DNA from: Devosia geojensis
GTDB lineage: Bacteria; Pseudomonadota; Alphaproteobacteria; Rhizobiales; Devosiaceae
DNA length: 64,000 nt
Direction of reading: 5' to 3'
Assembly (NCBI RefSeq): GCF_000969415.1
Contig: NZ_JZEX01000039.1
Location: forward strand, 38,502 to 102,501
The notes under the pieces were generated by a model. That model did not search any database, was not told the DNA's origin, and saw nothing but the letters and a program-made list of their open reading frames with translations. The translations under genes were made by a program, and so were the position numbers. Positions within the stretch are counted from its first letter, which is position 1. Every line of letters starts with the position of its first letter. Positions 29,851 to 38,190 of this stretch are shown one piece after another.

Positions 29851-30228
29851 TCAGGCCAATGCCTTGGCTTTCAGCTGACGGAACTCGGCTTCGGTGATCG
29901 TGCCGGATTTCAGCAGTGCATCGGCTTGCGCAATCTCGGCCGCCGGGGATCTGCCCGCAGTTTCCCGGATGTACTCGTCGGTTTCGGCACGCGCCCGGCT
30001 GATGCTTTCGTTGTACCGCCGCGTCATGCCGCCGCCGCGCACGATCACGTATACCAGGGCAGTCAGCAGCGGCAGAACGAGCAAAGCAATGATCCACAGC
30101 GCCTTGCCAAACCCGCCAAGCTGCGTGTCACGGAACAGGTCGGCGATGATCTGGAACAGGACCATCAAGTACGAGATCAGAAGAAAGGCGCTGACAAGCA
30201 GCCAAAGAAAGTCCCAAAAATTCGACAT
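29851..30228 (-). CDS. PLD-nuclease-N-like membrane protein with SHOCT domain
   Basis: The 125-residue protein starts with two membrane helices (FLWLLVSAFLLISYLMVLFQII and ALWIIALLVLPLLTALVYVIVRGGGM, separated by a short loop), as in the PLDc_N domain. It ends with a SHOCT motif (AEIAQADALLKSGTITEAEFRQLKAKAL). This common small combination is of unknown function, often membrane-associated and stress-related. Starts at 30246 (GTG), 30231 and 30228 are possible; 30228 is taken for ribosome spacing. It is convergent with the hydrolase gene, 27 nt apart. Confidence 0.8.
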   Translation of the reverse strand: MSNFWDFLWLLVSAFLLISYLMVLFQIIADLFRDTQLGGFGKALWIIALLVLPLLTALVYVIVRGGGMTRRYNESISRARAETDEYIRETAGRSPAAEIAQADALLKSGTITEAEFRQLKAKALA

Positions 30229-30583
30229 CATTTCGACTTTCCCCACACATCCCTGCGATCACCTTACCGATGACATGATGACCGCCAGGAAGTTAGTTGG
30301 AAATCGCACTATAGCTCTTCTTCTCAATGACGAGATTGGCAGAAAATCCAAACTGCGGTCGCTGCATCCCAAATTGAAGCGGAGCATGAGGGACCGGAGC
30401 CAACGTCCTTCCGCGAGAAAATCCCAGTCATGCTCATCCCGTGAAGCGAGGAACAATTGAGACGCTGAGCAGGATGTTTGGATTCCCTGCGAATAAATTT
30501 CGGCCGCTTGGCCGCTATGGTGAATGCGAGGGCGAGCGCGCCGCAGCGCCGGCGGAACAGTGCCCCGGCGCCAGGAGGAAACC
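30229..30583. other. 355-bp divergent intergenic region with no gene
   Basis: No reading frame with coding character was found on either strand, and no tRNA-like fold or clear terminator. The strongest signal is the AGGAGG ribosome site at 30573-30578 for the amidohydrolase gene. Base composition is mixed, with an A+T-richer middle. Confidence 0.6.
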
Positions 30584-32260
30584 ATGGTTGTTCATCGGCA
30601 TTTGCGTACGGCTTATCCACGCCTTGCGAGCCTTGCCATTGCGGCAGGCCTGACTGCTGCCGCGTCGGTCGGGGCATATGCCCAGACCTATCGGTGCGAC
30701 AGCGGCAACAGCGTGATCGTGCACGAGGCCGACGGATCGACCGTGCGGCTCGAATACGAGGACAGGACATTCGACCTGCATCAGGTCGCCGCGTCACCGG
30801 AGCGCTTTACCACCGAGACCGGTCTGCGGCCCGACCACGGCCTCGAGTGGTCGAGTGACGGCAGCCGCGGGCGGCTCAGCGAAATGATCATGGATCATAC
30901 CGCGCCCGAGCCGACGGTGATCGAGGTGTGCAGTCTCGATATCGCGTCGACCGATGCCGCGGGGGCCGGCGACGCCACGCTGCCCCCGACGGGCGACGGT
31001 GCCACCCTCTTCCGGAACGTCCGCATCTTCGATGGCCAGAACGAGGAACTCTCCGAGCCATCAAACGTGCTCGTCGACGGCAACATCATCGCGACGATCT
31101 CCGACCAGCCGATCGAAACTAACGACAGCGACGTCACCATTGTCGAGGGCGACGGCCGTGTGCTGATGCCCGGGCTGATCGATGCCCACTGGCACGCGAT
31201 GTTGATCCGCAACACCCCGGCGCAGACGATCTATGGCGATGTGGGCTACAACAATATCACGGCTGCCGACGAGGCGACCGACACGCTTATGCGCGGTTTT
31301 ACGACGGTGCGGGACGTGGGGGGACCGGCCTTTGGCCTGAAACAAGCCATCGATGAGGGGATTGTCGCGGGACCACGCATCTATCCCTCAGGCGCAATGA
31401 TCACCATTACCAGCGGCCACGGTGATTTCAGGCAGTTGTCCGAGCTTCCCCGGACCATCGGCGGCCATATGGCCCGCATGGAGCAGGTCGGTGGCGCCAT
31501 GGTGGCCGACAGCCCCGACGAAGTCCGGATGCGCGCGCGCGAACAGCTCATGCAGGGCGCTTCGCAGATCAAGCTGACGGCCGGCGGCGGGGTCTCCTCC
31601 CCTTTCAGTCCGGTCGACGTGTCCACCTTTACCCTGGAGGAACTGCGCGCCGCAGTAGAGGCGGCGGACAATTGGGGCACCTACGTCACCGCCCATGCCT
31701 TTACCCCCCAGGCGATCAGAAGATCGATCGATGCTGGCGTCAAGGTGATCGAACACGGGTTCCTCATGGATGAAGCCACGGCACAATACATCGCTGACCG
31801 GGATATCTGGCTGAGCATGCAACCCCTGCCGGAAGCGATGCGCCTCGGCTTTCCCGAGGGATCGGTGCAACGCGAGGGCGCCGACAAGGTCTTCCCCGGG
31901 ATCGACAACGCTTACCAGCTGGCCAAGAGACACAACATCAAGACGGCATGGGGCACCGACGTCCTGTTCTCACAGGCGCTCGCGCAACAGCAGGGAGCGA
32001 TCCTTGCCTCGCTCATCCGGTGGTACACGCCGGCCGAAGCGCTCACCATGGCGACCTCGACCAATGCCGAGCTCCTGGCGCTATCGGGCGCGCGCAATCC
32101 CTATCCGGGGAAACTAGGTGTCGTCGAGCAAGGCGCCCTGGCCGATCTTCTGCTGGTCGATGGCAATCCGCTCGAAAATCTCGAACTGGTGGCGGATCCC
32201 TCCAATTTCCTGATCATCATGAAGGACGGCGTCATCTACAAGAACGAGACGCCGGAATAG
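30584..32260 (+). CDS. Exported amidohydrolase with an N-terminal MliC (lysozyme-inhibitor) domain
   Basis: This 558-residue secreted protein has a signal peptide (cleavage after AYAQ, residue ~34). Residues ~36-116 are an MliC-like domain: YRCDSGNSVIVHEADGSTVRL, a HGLEWSSDGSRGRL strand, and paired cysteines C38 and C116. Residues ~135-558 are a metal-dependent amidohydrolase of the imidazolonepropionase/prolidase type with the HxH pair His202/His204 (GLIDAHWHA), a carboxylated-lysine candidate Lys330 (QIKLTAGGG), His371, His391 and Asp459 (AWGTDVLF). All metal ligands are present, so it should be an active periplasmic hydrolase or dipeptidase. Fusion to an MliC domain is unusual. AGGAGG fixes the start. 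Confidence 0.85.
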   Translation: MVVHRHLRTAYPRLASLAIAAGLTAAASVGAYAQTYRCDSGNSVIVHEADGSTVRLEYEDRTFDLHQVAASPERFTTETGLRPDHGLEWSSDGSRGRLSEMIMDHTAPEPTVIEVCSLDIASTDAAGAGDATLPPTGDGATLFRNVRIFDGQNEELSEPSNVLVDGNIIATISDQPIETNDSDVTIVEGDGRVLMPGLIDAHWHAMLIRNTPAQTIYGDVGYNNITAADEATDTLMRGFTTVRDVGGPAFGLKQAIDEGIVAGPRIYPSGAMITITSGHGDFRQLSELPRTIGGHMARMEQVGGAMVADSPDEVRMRAREQLMQGASQIKLTAGGGVSSPFSPVDVSTFTLEELRAAVEAADNWGTYVTAHAFTPQAIRRSIDAGVKVIEHGFLMDEATAQYIADRDIWLSMQPLPEAMRLGFPEGSVQREGADKVFPGIDNAYQLAKRHNIKTAWGTDVLFSQALAQQQGAILASLIRWYTPAEALTMATSTNAELLALSGARNPYPGKLGVVEQGALADLLLVDGNPLENLELVADPSNFLIIMKDGVIYKNETPE

Positions 32261-32278
32261 CTTCCGCCGAGTTCGCGA

Positions 32279-32304
32279 GGGCGCCGCCCGGCGCCCCTCA
32301 TTTT
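32279..32304 (+). terminator. Intrinsic terminator after the amidohydrolase gene
   Basis: GGGCGCCG (32279-32286) and CGGCGCCC (32289-32296) form a perfect 8-bp stem with a 2-nt centre, followed by CTCA and then TTTT at 32301-32304. It lies 18 nt after the stop and before the sit regulatory region. Confidence 0.7.
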
Positions 32305-32327
32305 CCATCAAACTCTCAATGGCTTAT

Positions 32328-32347
32328 TGCGAATGATTTGCAATTGC
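32328..32347 (+). promoter_or_regulatory. Mur/Fur-like operator upstream of sitA
   Basis: TGCGAA-TGA-TTTGCA (32328-32342) is an interrupted palindrome with one mismatch. It overlaps GCAATTGC (32340-32347), a perfect 8-bp palindrome. A+T-rich sites with TGCAA/TTGCA arms are typical of rhizobial Mur boxes, and the site is 38-57 nt upstream of the sitA ATG. A Fur/Mur gene is encoded at 11071. Confidence 0.5.
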
Positions 32348-32384
32348 ATTATGTGTGGCGAGGTTCATCGTTCAGGAATTGCCA

Positions 32385-33281
32385 ATGCATCGCCGTCACT
32401 TCGTCTCGTTCGCCCTCGCCTCCACCGCCCTTCTCAGCCTCGCCCTTCCGGCTTTCGCACAGGAAAAGTTCAAGGCAGTCACCAGCTTCACCATCATCGC
32501 CGACATGGCAAAGAACGTTGCTGGGGATGCCGCCGAGGTGGTTTCGATCACCAAGCCCGGCGCCGAGATCCACAATTACCAGCCGACGCCGGGAGACCTC
32601 ATCGGCGCGCAGGACGCCGACCTCGTCCTCTATAATGGGCTCAACCTCGAGCTCTGGTTCGAGCAGTTCCTCGCCAATCTCGGCGATATCCCGAGCGCCG
32701 TCGTCTCGGACGGCGTCGAGCCGATGAGCATCGACGATGGCCCCTATAGCGGCAAACCCAACCCGCACGCCTGGATGTCGCCGACCGACGCGCTGATCTA
32801 TGTCGAGAACATTCGCGCCGCCTTCGTCGAATACGATCCGGCCAATGCCGAGACCTACAATGCCAACGCGCAGGCCTATACGGCGGAAATCGAGGCGACT
32901 GTCGCCCCGATCCGCGAGGCGATATCCGCGATCCCCGAGGAGCGGCGCTGGCTGGTCTCGAGCGAGGGCGCATTCTCGTATCTCGCGCGCGATTTCGGAC
33001 TCAAGGAAGCCTTCCTCTGGCCGATCAACGCCGATCAGCAGGGAACCCCGCAGCAGGTACGGCGCGTTATCGATCTCGTGCGCGAGAACAACATTCCGGC
33101 AATCTTTTCGGAGAGCACCATCTCGCCGGACCCGGCCGAGCAGGTCGCGCGCGAGACCGGTGCCAAATATGGCGGCGTGCTCTATGTTGACTCGCTGACC
33201 GACGCCGGCGGGCCGGTACCGACCTATCTCGACCTCTTGCGCGTCACGACACAGACCATCGTTGCAGGATTGCAGCCGTGA
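32385..33281 (+). CDS. sitA: Manganese/iron ABC transporter substrate-binding protein
   Basis: The 298-residue cluster-9 (TroA/ZnuA-type) metal-binding protein has a signal peptide ending near PAFAQ (residue ~26) and the strand [19 protein letters not shown]. Metal ligands are the His in [13 protein letters not shown], the His in NPHAWMSP, the Glu in [15 protein letters not shown] and an Asp near the end (LYVDSLTD). The His-His-Glu-Asp set fits manganese or iron rather than zinc, and no His-rich loop is present. The start at 32385 is preferred over upstream 32355 because it begins right at the signal peptide. Confidence 0.93.
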   Translation: MHRRHFVSFALASTALLSLALPAFAQEKFKAVTSFTIIADMAKNVAGDAAEVVSITKPGAEIHNYQPTPGDLIGAQDADLVLYNGLNLELWFEQFLANLGDIPSAVVSDGVEPMSIDDGPYSGKPNPHAWMSPTDALIYVENIRAAFVEYDPANAETYNANAQAYTAEIEATVAPIREAISAIPEERRWLVSSEGAFSYLARDFGLKEAFLWPINADQQGTPQQVRRVIDLVRENNIPAIFSESTISPDPAEQVARETGAKYGGVLYVDSLTDAGGPVPTYLDLLRVTTQTIVAGLQP

Positions 33282-34177
33282 AACAGGATCCGGCCATCAG
33301 CCTAGACGTACGCGACATCACTGTCGCCTACCGTAATGGGACGACGGCCATGAGCCATGCAAGCTTCCGGGTGCCGCGAGGGTCGATCGCGGCGCTCGTC
33401 GGCGTCAACGGCTCGGGCAAGTCGACGCTGTTCAAGGCCATCATGGGCTTCGTGCCGCTGGCGCGGGGCTCCGTCGAGATCCTCGGCAAGCCCGGCCGGG
33501 AAGCACTGAAACAGAACCTCGTCGCCTATGTGCCGCAGAGCGAGGAGGTCGACTGGAATTTCCCCGTTCTCGTCGAAGACGTGGTGATGATGGGCCGCTA
33601 TGGCCATATGGGGATGCTCCGACGCCCCAAGCCACGCGACCGGGAGATGGTCACCATGGCCCTCGAACGTGTCGGCATGACCGATTTCCGCAAGCGCCAG
33701 ATCGGCGAGCTTTCCGGCGGGCAGAAGAAGCGCGTGTTCCTTGCGCGCGCCCTCGCCCAGGAGGGGCAGGTGATCCTGCTCGATGAGCCGTTCACCGGCG
33801 TTGACGTCAAGACCGAGGACGCGATCATCGGGCTCCTCCGGGCACTACGCGACGAGGGACGGGTGATCCTCGTTTCCACCCACAATCTCGGGAGCGTGCC
33901 CGAATTCTGTGACCGCACGGTGCTTGTCAAAGGCACGGTGCTCGCGCATGGACCGACAGAGGAGGTCTTCACCCGCGAGAACCTGGAGCGCGCCTTCGGC
34001 GGAGTCCTCCGCCACTTCGTGCTGGAAGGCCAGGGACTGCATTCCGACGCCGACCCGCGCCAGCTGTCGGTCATCACCGACGACGAGCGGCCGCTCGTCA
34101 TGTATGGCGAGAAGGACCGCATGACGGCGCAGGCCTCGACAAGGGACGAGGAACGGCAGGGGGAAGGCCGTGAGTAG
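33278..34177 (+). CDS. sitB: Manganese/iron ABC transporter ATP-binding protein
   Basis: The 299-residue ATPase has Walker [10 protein letters not shown] (~43-51), Q-loop [11 protein letters not shown] (the SitB/MntB-type Q-loop), signature [15 protein letters not shown] and Walker [15 protein letters not shown]-terminal hydrophilic extension of ~40 residues is longer than in many homologues. The GTG start overlaps the sitA stop (GTGA). The 216-bp gap before sitC is filled by a palindromic element. Confidence 0.94.
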   Translation: MKQDPAISLDVRDITVAYRNGTTAMSHASFRVPRGSIAALVGVNGSGKSTLFKAIMGFVPLARGSVEILGKPGREALKQNLVAYVPQSEEVDWNFPVLVEDVVMMGRYGHMGMLRRPKPRDREMVTMALERVGMTDFRKRQIGELSGGQKKRVFLARALAQEGQVILLDEPFTGVDVKTEDAIIGLLRALRDEGRVILVSTHNLGSVPEFCDRTVLVKGTVLAHGPTEEVFTRENLERAFGGVLRHFVLEGQGLHSDADPRQLSVITDDERPLVMYGEKDRMTAQASTRDEERQGEGRE

Positions 34178-34222
34178 GATTGCTGCATTGCTTGCCAAGG
34201 ACATGGGTGGTGTCGGAAAGCT

Positions 34223-34346
34223 CCCCTCACCCGCCGCTACGCGGCGACCTCTCCCCCCAGGGGGAGGTGAAGGGAGCACCGCGACCGCCTCGGTGACACC
34301 TCTCCCTTTGGGGGAGAGGTCGGCTGCGCAGCAGCCGGGTGAGGGG
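34223..34346. repeat. Nested palindromic element between sitB and sitC
   Basis: Outer arms CCCCTCACCCG (34223-34233) and CGGGTGAGGGG (34336-34346) are perfect complements. Inside, in order, are hairpins CGCCGC/GCGGCG (34232-34246), an imperfect ACCTC...GAGGT (34247-34268), ACCTCTCCC/GGGAGAGGT (34298-34320) and CGGCTGC/GCAGCCG (34321-34337). The whole unit can fold as a multi-branched structure. A short open frame across it is only a by-product. It shares the CTCCC theme with 16863-16998 but is a different, more branched version. Confidence 0.85.
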
Positions 34347-34393
34347 GCCTTCCCATCCCCACTGATCGGGGCCTTTCAGGGCAGGGAGCACCC

Positions 34394-35248
34394 ATGATCG
34401 AGCTCCTCCTCGAACCCTTCTCCTATGGCTACATGGTCAACGCCATATGGGTCTCGGCGCTGGTCGGGGGCGTCTGCGCGTTCCTTTCGGCCTATCTGAT
34501 GCTCAAGGGCTGGTCGCTGATCGGGGACGCGCTTTCCCACTCGATCGTGCCGGGGGTAGCGGGGGCCTACATGCTCGGCCTCCCCTTCTCGCTCGGCGCG
34601 TTCTTTTCGGGGGGGCTGGCGGCCGTCGCCATGCTCTTTCTCACCCAGCGCACCAAATTGCGGGAAGACGCGATCATCGGCCTCATCTTCACCGGCTTTT
34701 TCGGGCTCGGGCTCTTCATGGTCTCGGTCTCGCCGGTGCCGGTCAACATCCAGACGATCGTCCTCGGCAACATCCTTGCCGTCACGCCCGCCGACACGCT
34801 GCAGCTCGTCATCATCTCGGGCATCTGCCTTGCGGTGATGCTCGTCATCTGGCGCGACCTGATGGTCGTCTTCTTCGACGAGAGCCACGCCCGCTCGGTC
34901 GGACTCAACCCGGACCTCCTCAAGGCGATCTTCTTCACGCTTTTGAGCGCGGCGACGGTTGCCGCCATGCAGACGGTCGGCGCCTTTCTCGTCATCGCCA
35001 TGGTGGTGACGCCGGGAGCGACAGCCTATCTGCTCACCGACCGCTTCGGGCGGCTCATCATCCTCGCCGTCGCCATCGGCACGCTGACGAGCCTTGTCGG
35101 GGCCTATATCAGCTACTTTCTCGACGGGGCGACGGGCGGGGTGATCGTCGTCCTGCAGACCCTTATTTTCCTCACCGCCTTCGTCTTCGCGCCCAAGCAC
35201 GGGCTGCTGGCGGCGCGGCGGCGGATCGCCGAGGGAGTCAGGGCATGA
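34394..35248 (+). CDS. sitC: Manganese/iron ABC transporter permease
   Basis: The 284-residue inner-membrane protein of the ABC-3 family has about eight membrane segments. It opens with a hydrophobic stretch before LMLKGWSLIGDALSHSIVPGVA, the family signature, and has the QTVGAFLVIAMVVTPGATAYL region that contacts the ATPase. The stop overlaps the sitD start (ATGA). Paired SitC/SitD permeases are usual for Sit systems. Confidence 0.94.
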   Translation: MIELLLEPFSYGYMVNAIWVSALVGGVCAFLSAYLMLKGWSLIGDALSHSIVPGVAGAYMLGLPFSLGAFFSGGLAAVAMLFLTQRTKLREDAIIGLIFTGFFGLGLFMVSVSPVPVNIQTIVLGNILAVTPADTLQLVIISGICLAVMLVIWRDLMVVFFDESHARSVGLNPDLLKAIFFTLLSAATVAAMQTVGAFLVIAMVVTPGATAYLLTDRFGRLIILAVAIGTLTSLVGAYISYFLDGATGGVIVVLQTLIFLTAFVFAPKHGLLAARRRIAEGVRA

Positions 35249-36087
35249 GCGAGTTCCTCATCTATCTCACCTGGCCGTTCCAGTTCCCGTTCATGCAGAA
35301 CGCGTTCATCATCGGCATTCTCGTCGCGGTGCCGGCGGCGCTGCTCAGCTGCTTCCTGGTGCTCAAGGGCTGGTCGCTGATGGGTGACGCCGTCAGCCAC
35401 GCGGTGCTGCCGGGGGTGGTCATCGCCTATATCGTCGGCCTGCCGCTCTCGATCGGGGCGTTCGTTGCCGGCATGGTCTGCGCCATCGGCACCGGGTATC
35501 TCAAAGACAACAGCCGCATCAAGGAAGATACGGTGATGGGCGTGGTGTTCTCGGGCATGTTCGGGCTCGGCATCGTGCTCTACACCTCCATCACCACCGA
35601 CGTGCATCTCGACCATATCCTCTTCGGCAACATGCTCGGCGCCAACTGGGCGGACATCGCCGAGACCGGGATCATCGCCCTCGTCGTCACCGGCCTCATC
35701 GCCCTGCGCTGGCGGGATCTGATGCTCTTCGTCTTCGATCAGCAGCAGGCCTCGGCCATCGGGCTGCCGGTGAAGATTCTGCACTACGGGCTTCTCGCCA
35801 TCCTGTCGCTGACCATCGTCGGCGCGCTGAAGGCCGTCGGCATCATCCTCGTCATCGCACTCCTCGTGGCGCCGGGATCGATCGCCTATCTGCTCGTCAA
35901 GCGCCTCGGCACGATGCTCGTCGTGGCGGTCGCCGTCTCGGTGGCGGCAACGCTCATCGGGGTCTATGCGAGCTTCTGGCTCGACAGCGCTCCCGCGCCG
36001 ACCATCGTGCTGCTGATGACCATCGCCTTCATCGCCGCCTTCATCTGGACCTCGGTCCGCAACCGGCAAGCGGTGGCGGCCGTATAG
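35245..36087 (+). CDS. sitD: Manganese/iron ABC transporter permease
   Basis: The 280-residue ABC-3 permease is paralogous to the preceding gene: LVLKGWSLMGDAVSHAVLPGVV and LKAVGIILVIALLVAPGSIAYLL occupy the same positions. The start ATG 35245 lies inside the sitC end; the frame is open far upstream only because of base composition. With SitC it forms the metal channel. Confidence 0.94.
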   Translation: MSEFLIYLTWPFQFPFMQNAFIIGILVAVPAALLSCFLVLKGWSLMGDAVSHAVLPGVVIAYIVGLPLSIGAFVAGMVCAIGTGYLKDNSRIKEDTVMGVVFSGMFGLGIVLYTSITTDVHLDHILFGNMLGANWADIAETGIIALVVTGLIALRWRDLMLFVFDQQQASAIGLPVKILHYGLLAILSLTIVGALKAVGIILVIALLVAPGSIAYLLVKRLGTMLVVAVAVSVAATLIGVYASFWLDSAPAPTIVLLMTIAFIAAFIWTSVRNRQAVAAV

Positions 36088-36091
36088 ACGG

Positions 36092-36125
36092 ATCGTGCGC
36101 CAGCGCCTATGCGTTGGTGCACGAT
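36092..36125 (+). repeat. Inverted repeat between sitD and selO
   Basis: ATCGTGC-G-CCA (36092-36102) pairs with TGG-T-GCACGAT (36115-36125), with only one non-pairing position inside each arm. It follows the sitD stop by a few bases and ends at the selO ATG. It could serve as a sit 3'-end structure and mask the selO start. There is no U run. Confidence 0.45.
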
Positions 36126-37533
36126 GACCCCTTTCAGGCCCGCCAGGAACCACGAAGCGCTGGGCGACGATTTCTACGATCGCGTCCGCCCCGCCGAATT
36201 CCCGCAGACGATCCTGCGCCATCGCGACCAGAGATGGGCGCGACGGGTGGGGCTCGACCATCTCACCGACGCCGAGTGGGTCGCGCATTTCGCTCGCTTC
36301 GAGCCGTTGCCCGGGAGCTTTCCCGAGCCGCTGGCACTGCGCTACCACGGCCACCAGTTCCGCACCTACAACCCCGACCTTGGCGACGGGCGCGGCTTTC
36401 TTTTCGCACAATGCCATGACCTCGAGGACGGGCGGCTTCTCGATTTCGGCACCAAAGGGTCGGGGCGCACGCCCTGGTCGCGCGGCGGAGACGGGCGGTT
36501 GACCTTGAAGGGCGGCGTGCGCGAGGTGCTGGCGACCGAGATGCTGGAGGCGCTCGGCGTCTACACCTCGAAGTCGTTCTCGCTCGTCGAAACCGGTGAG
36601 GAACTCTGGCGCGGCGACGAACCTTCGCCGACGCGCTCAGCCGTGCTCGTGCGGCTCAGCCATTCGCACATCCGCATCGGCACCTTCCAGCGGCTCGCCT
36701 TTCTCGAGGAGACGCAGAGCCTCGAAACGCTCCTCGACTATTGCATTGCAACCTACTATCCGCACCTCGCCGAGGCCGATGACAGGCCGGCGGCCTTTCT
36801 CGAGGCAGTGACGGAAAAAGTCGCCGTGCTCGGCGCGCAGTGGATTGCGGCCGGGTTCGTCCATGGCGTCCTCAACACCGACAACATCAATATTACCGGC
36901 GAGAGCTTCGACTACGGCCCCTGGCGGTTCCTGCCGGCCTATGACCCGGCCTTCACGGCGGCCTATTTCGACGAGACGGGACTCTACAGTTTCGGGCGCC
37001 AGCCCGACACTCTCGCCTGGAACTTGACGCGGCTGGCGGAGTGCCTGCTGCCACTGGCGCCCGCCGAACGGCTGGAACCGGCGCTCAACACCGTCTGGCC
37101 GGTGTTCCAGAAGGCGCTGCCAGCGGCGATCCTCAAGCGGCTGGGTCTCCAGCCCAGGGGTGAAGAGGCGGATTCGGCGCTGGTTTCGGCGCTCTTCCCG
37201 TTCCTCTCCTCCTCGCAAGCGCCCTACGAACAGTTCTTCTTCGACTGGTACGGCGGGGCGCTTTCTGCGCGGCGCGCGGCGAGAAGCCCGGCGGCCGGAC
37301 ACTATACCAGCGAAGCGTTCCGTCCGGTCGCCGATGCGCTGGAGGCGTTCGCACCCGTCGAGACAGCCGATCTCGACCACCCCTATTTCGCCCGGGCAAC
37401 GCCGCGCACCATGCTGATCGACGAGATGGAAGATATCTGGGCGCCGATCGCCGAGAACGACGACTGGTCGGCGTTTGACGAAGCGCTGGCCGAGATCGCT
37501 ACGATGCGCGATGCTCACGGCATAAAACCGTAA
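36124..37533 (+). CDS. selO: SelO-family pseudokinase (protein AMPylator)
   Basis: SelO proteins (YdiU/UPF0061) transfer AMP to protein hydroxyls. This ~469-residue version is shorter than E. coli SelO but has the core: YHGHQF, GDGRGFLFAQ, LDFGTKGSGRTPWSRGGDGRLTLKGG, the nucleotide-site REVLATEMLEALGV, and the metal-binding HGVLNTDNINITGESFDYGPW. No C-terminal Cys/Sec redox motif is present; it ends DAHGIKP. Either ATG 36109 or 36124 could be used. 36124 is chosen by similarity to family starts; no clear ribosome site precedes either. Confidence 0.9.
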   Translation: MTPFRPARNHEALGDDFYDRVRPAEFPQTILRHRDQRWARRVGLDHLTDAEWVAHFARFEPLPGSFPEPLALRYHGHQFRTYNPDLGDGRGFLFAQCHDLEDGRLLDFGTKGSGRTPWSRGGDGRLTLKGGVREVLATEMLEALGVYTSKSFSLVETGEELWRGDEPSPTRSAVLVRLSHSHIRIGTFQRLAFLEETQSLETLLDYCIATYYPHLAEADDRPAAFLEAVTEKVAVLGAQWIAAGFVHGVLNTDNINITGESFDYGPWRFLPAYDPAFTAAYFDETGLYSFGRQPDTLAWNLTRLAECLLPLAPAERLEPALNTVWPVFQKALPAAILKRLGLQPRGEEADSALVSALFPFLSSSQAPYEQFFFDWYGGALSARRAARSPAAGHYTSEAFRPVADALEAFAPVETADLDHPYFARATPRTMLIDEMEDIWAPIAENDDWSAFDEALAEIATMRDAHGIKP

Positions 37534-37554
37534 GATTCTTCGGGAGGCCAATCC

Positions 37555-38109
37555 ATGCCCATATACGCCCTCGACGGCATCTCGCCGACCATCGATCCGG
37601 ACGTCGCCTGGATCGCGCCAACTGCGGTGATCATCGGGCGGGTGATCTTGAAGCGCGATGTCGGCGTCTGGTTCGGGGCGGTGGCGCGCGGCGACATCGA
37701 GCCGATCGAGATCGGGGAAGGCACCAATATCCAGGAGAACACGGTGCTCCACACCGACAAGGGCTTTGCGCTGACCATCGGGCCGGGCTGCACCATCGGC
37801 CACAAGGCGATGCTGCACGGCTGCACCATCGGACCGAACACGCTCATCGGCATGGGCGCGACGGTGCTCAACGGGGCGCGGATCGGCGCCAATTGCCTCA
37901 TCGGCGCGGGGGCGCTGATAACCGAGGGCAAGGAGATTCCCGACAATTCGCTGGTCATCGGCGCGCCGGGCAAGATCGCTCGCGAGCTCGACGCCGAGGC
38001 AATCGCGAGGCTGCGGCGCTCGGCCGAGGGCTACATCCGCAATGCCCGGCGTTTTGCGGCGGGGTTGACCGTCCTGCCCGACCATGGGCGGGATTTCGAC
38101 CCGGCCTAA
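37555..38109 (+). CDS. Gamma-class carbonic-anhydrase-like hexapeptide-repeat protein
   Basis: The 184-residue protein is a left-handed beta-helix of the YrdA/PaaY gamma carbonic anhydrase group. It has repeating hexapeptides (IGRVILKRDVGVWFGAVARGD, NIQENTVLHTD, TIGHKAMLHGCTIG, LIGMGATVLNGARIG) and the zinc-ligand histidines in VLHTD, IGHKAMLHG. Only some family members have shown activity. GGGAGG precedes ATG 37555. Confidence 0.92.
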   Translation: MPIYALDGISPTIDPDVAWIAPTAVIIGRVILKRDVGVWFGAVARGDIEPIEIGEGTNIQENTVLHTDKGFALTIGPGCTIGHKAMLHGCTIGPNTLIGMGATVLNGARIGANCLIGAGALITEGKEIPDNSLVIGAPGKIARELDAEAIARLRRSAEGYIRNARRFAAGLTVLPDHGRDFDPA

Positions 38110-38190
38110 GACGCGAAGCATTTGCTTTTTCGGCCACCGCCCGCCAATCTCGTTTTTGACTGCCCGGTCAAATCCGGCGGTGGAGGAGCG

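Noticed and set aside
34170..34397. A 75-codon open frame after sitB
   Set aside because: It simply runs through the palindromic element; its product is a Pro/Gly-rich low-complexity peptide with no ribosome site.
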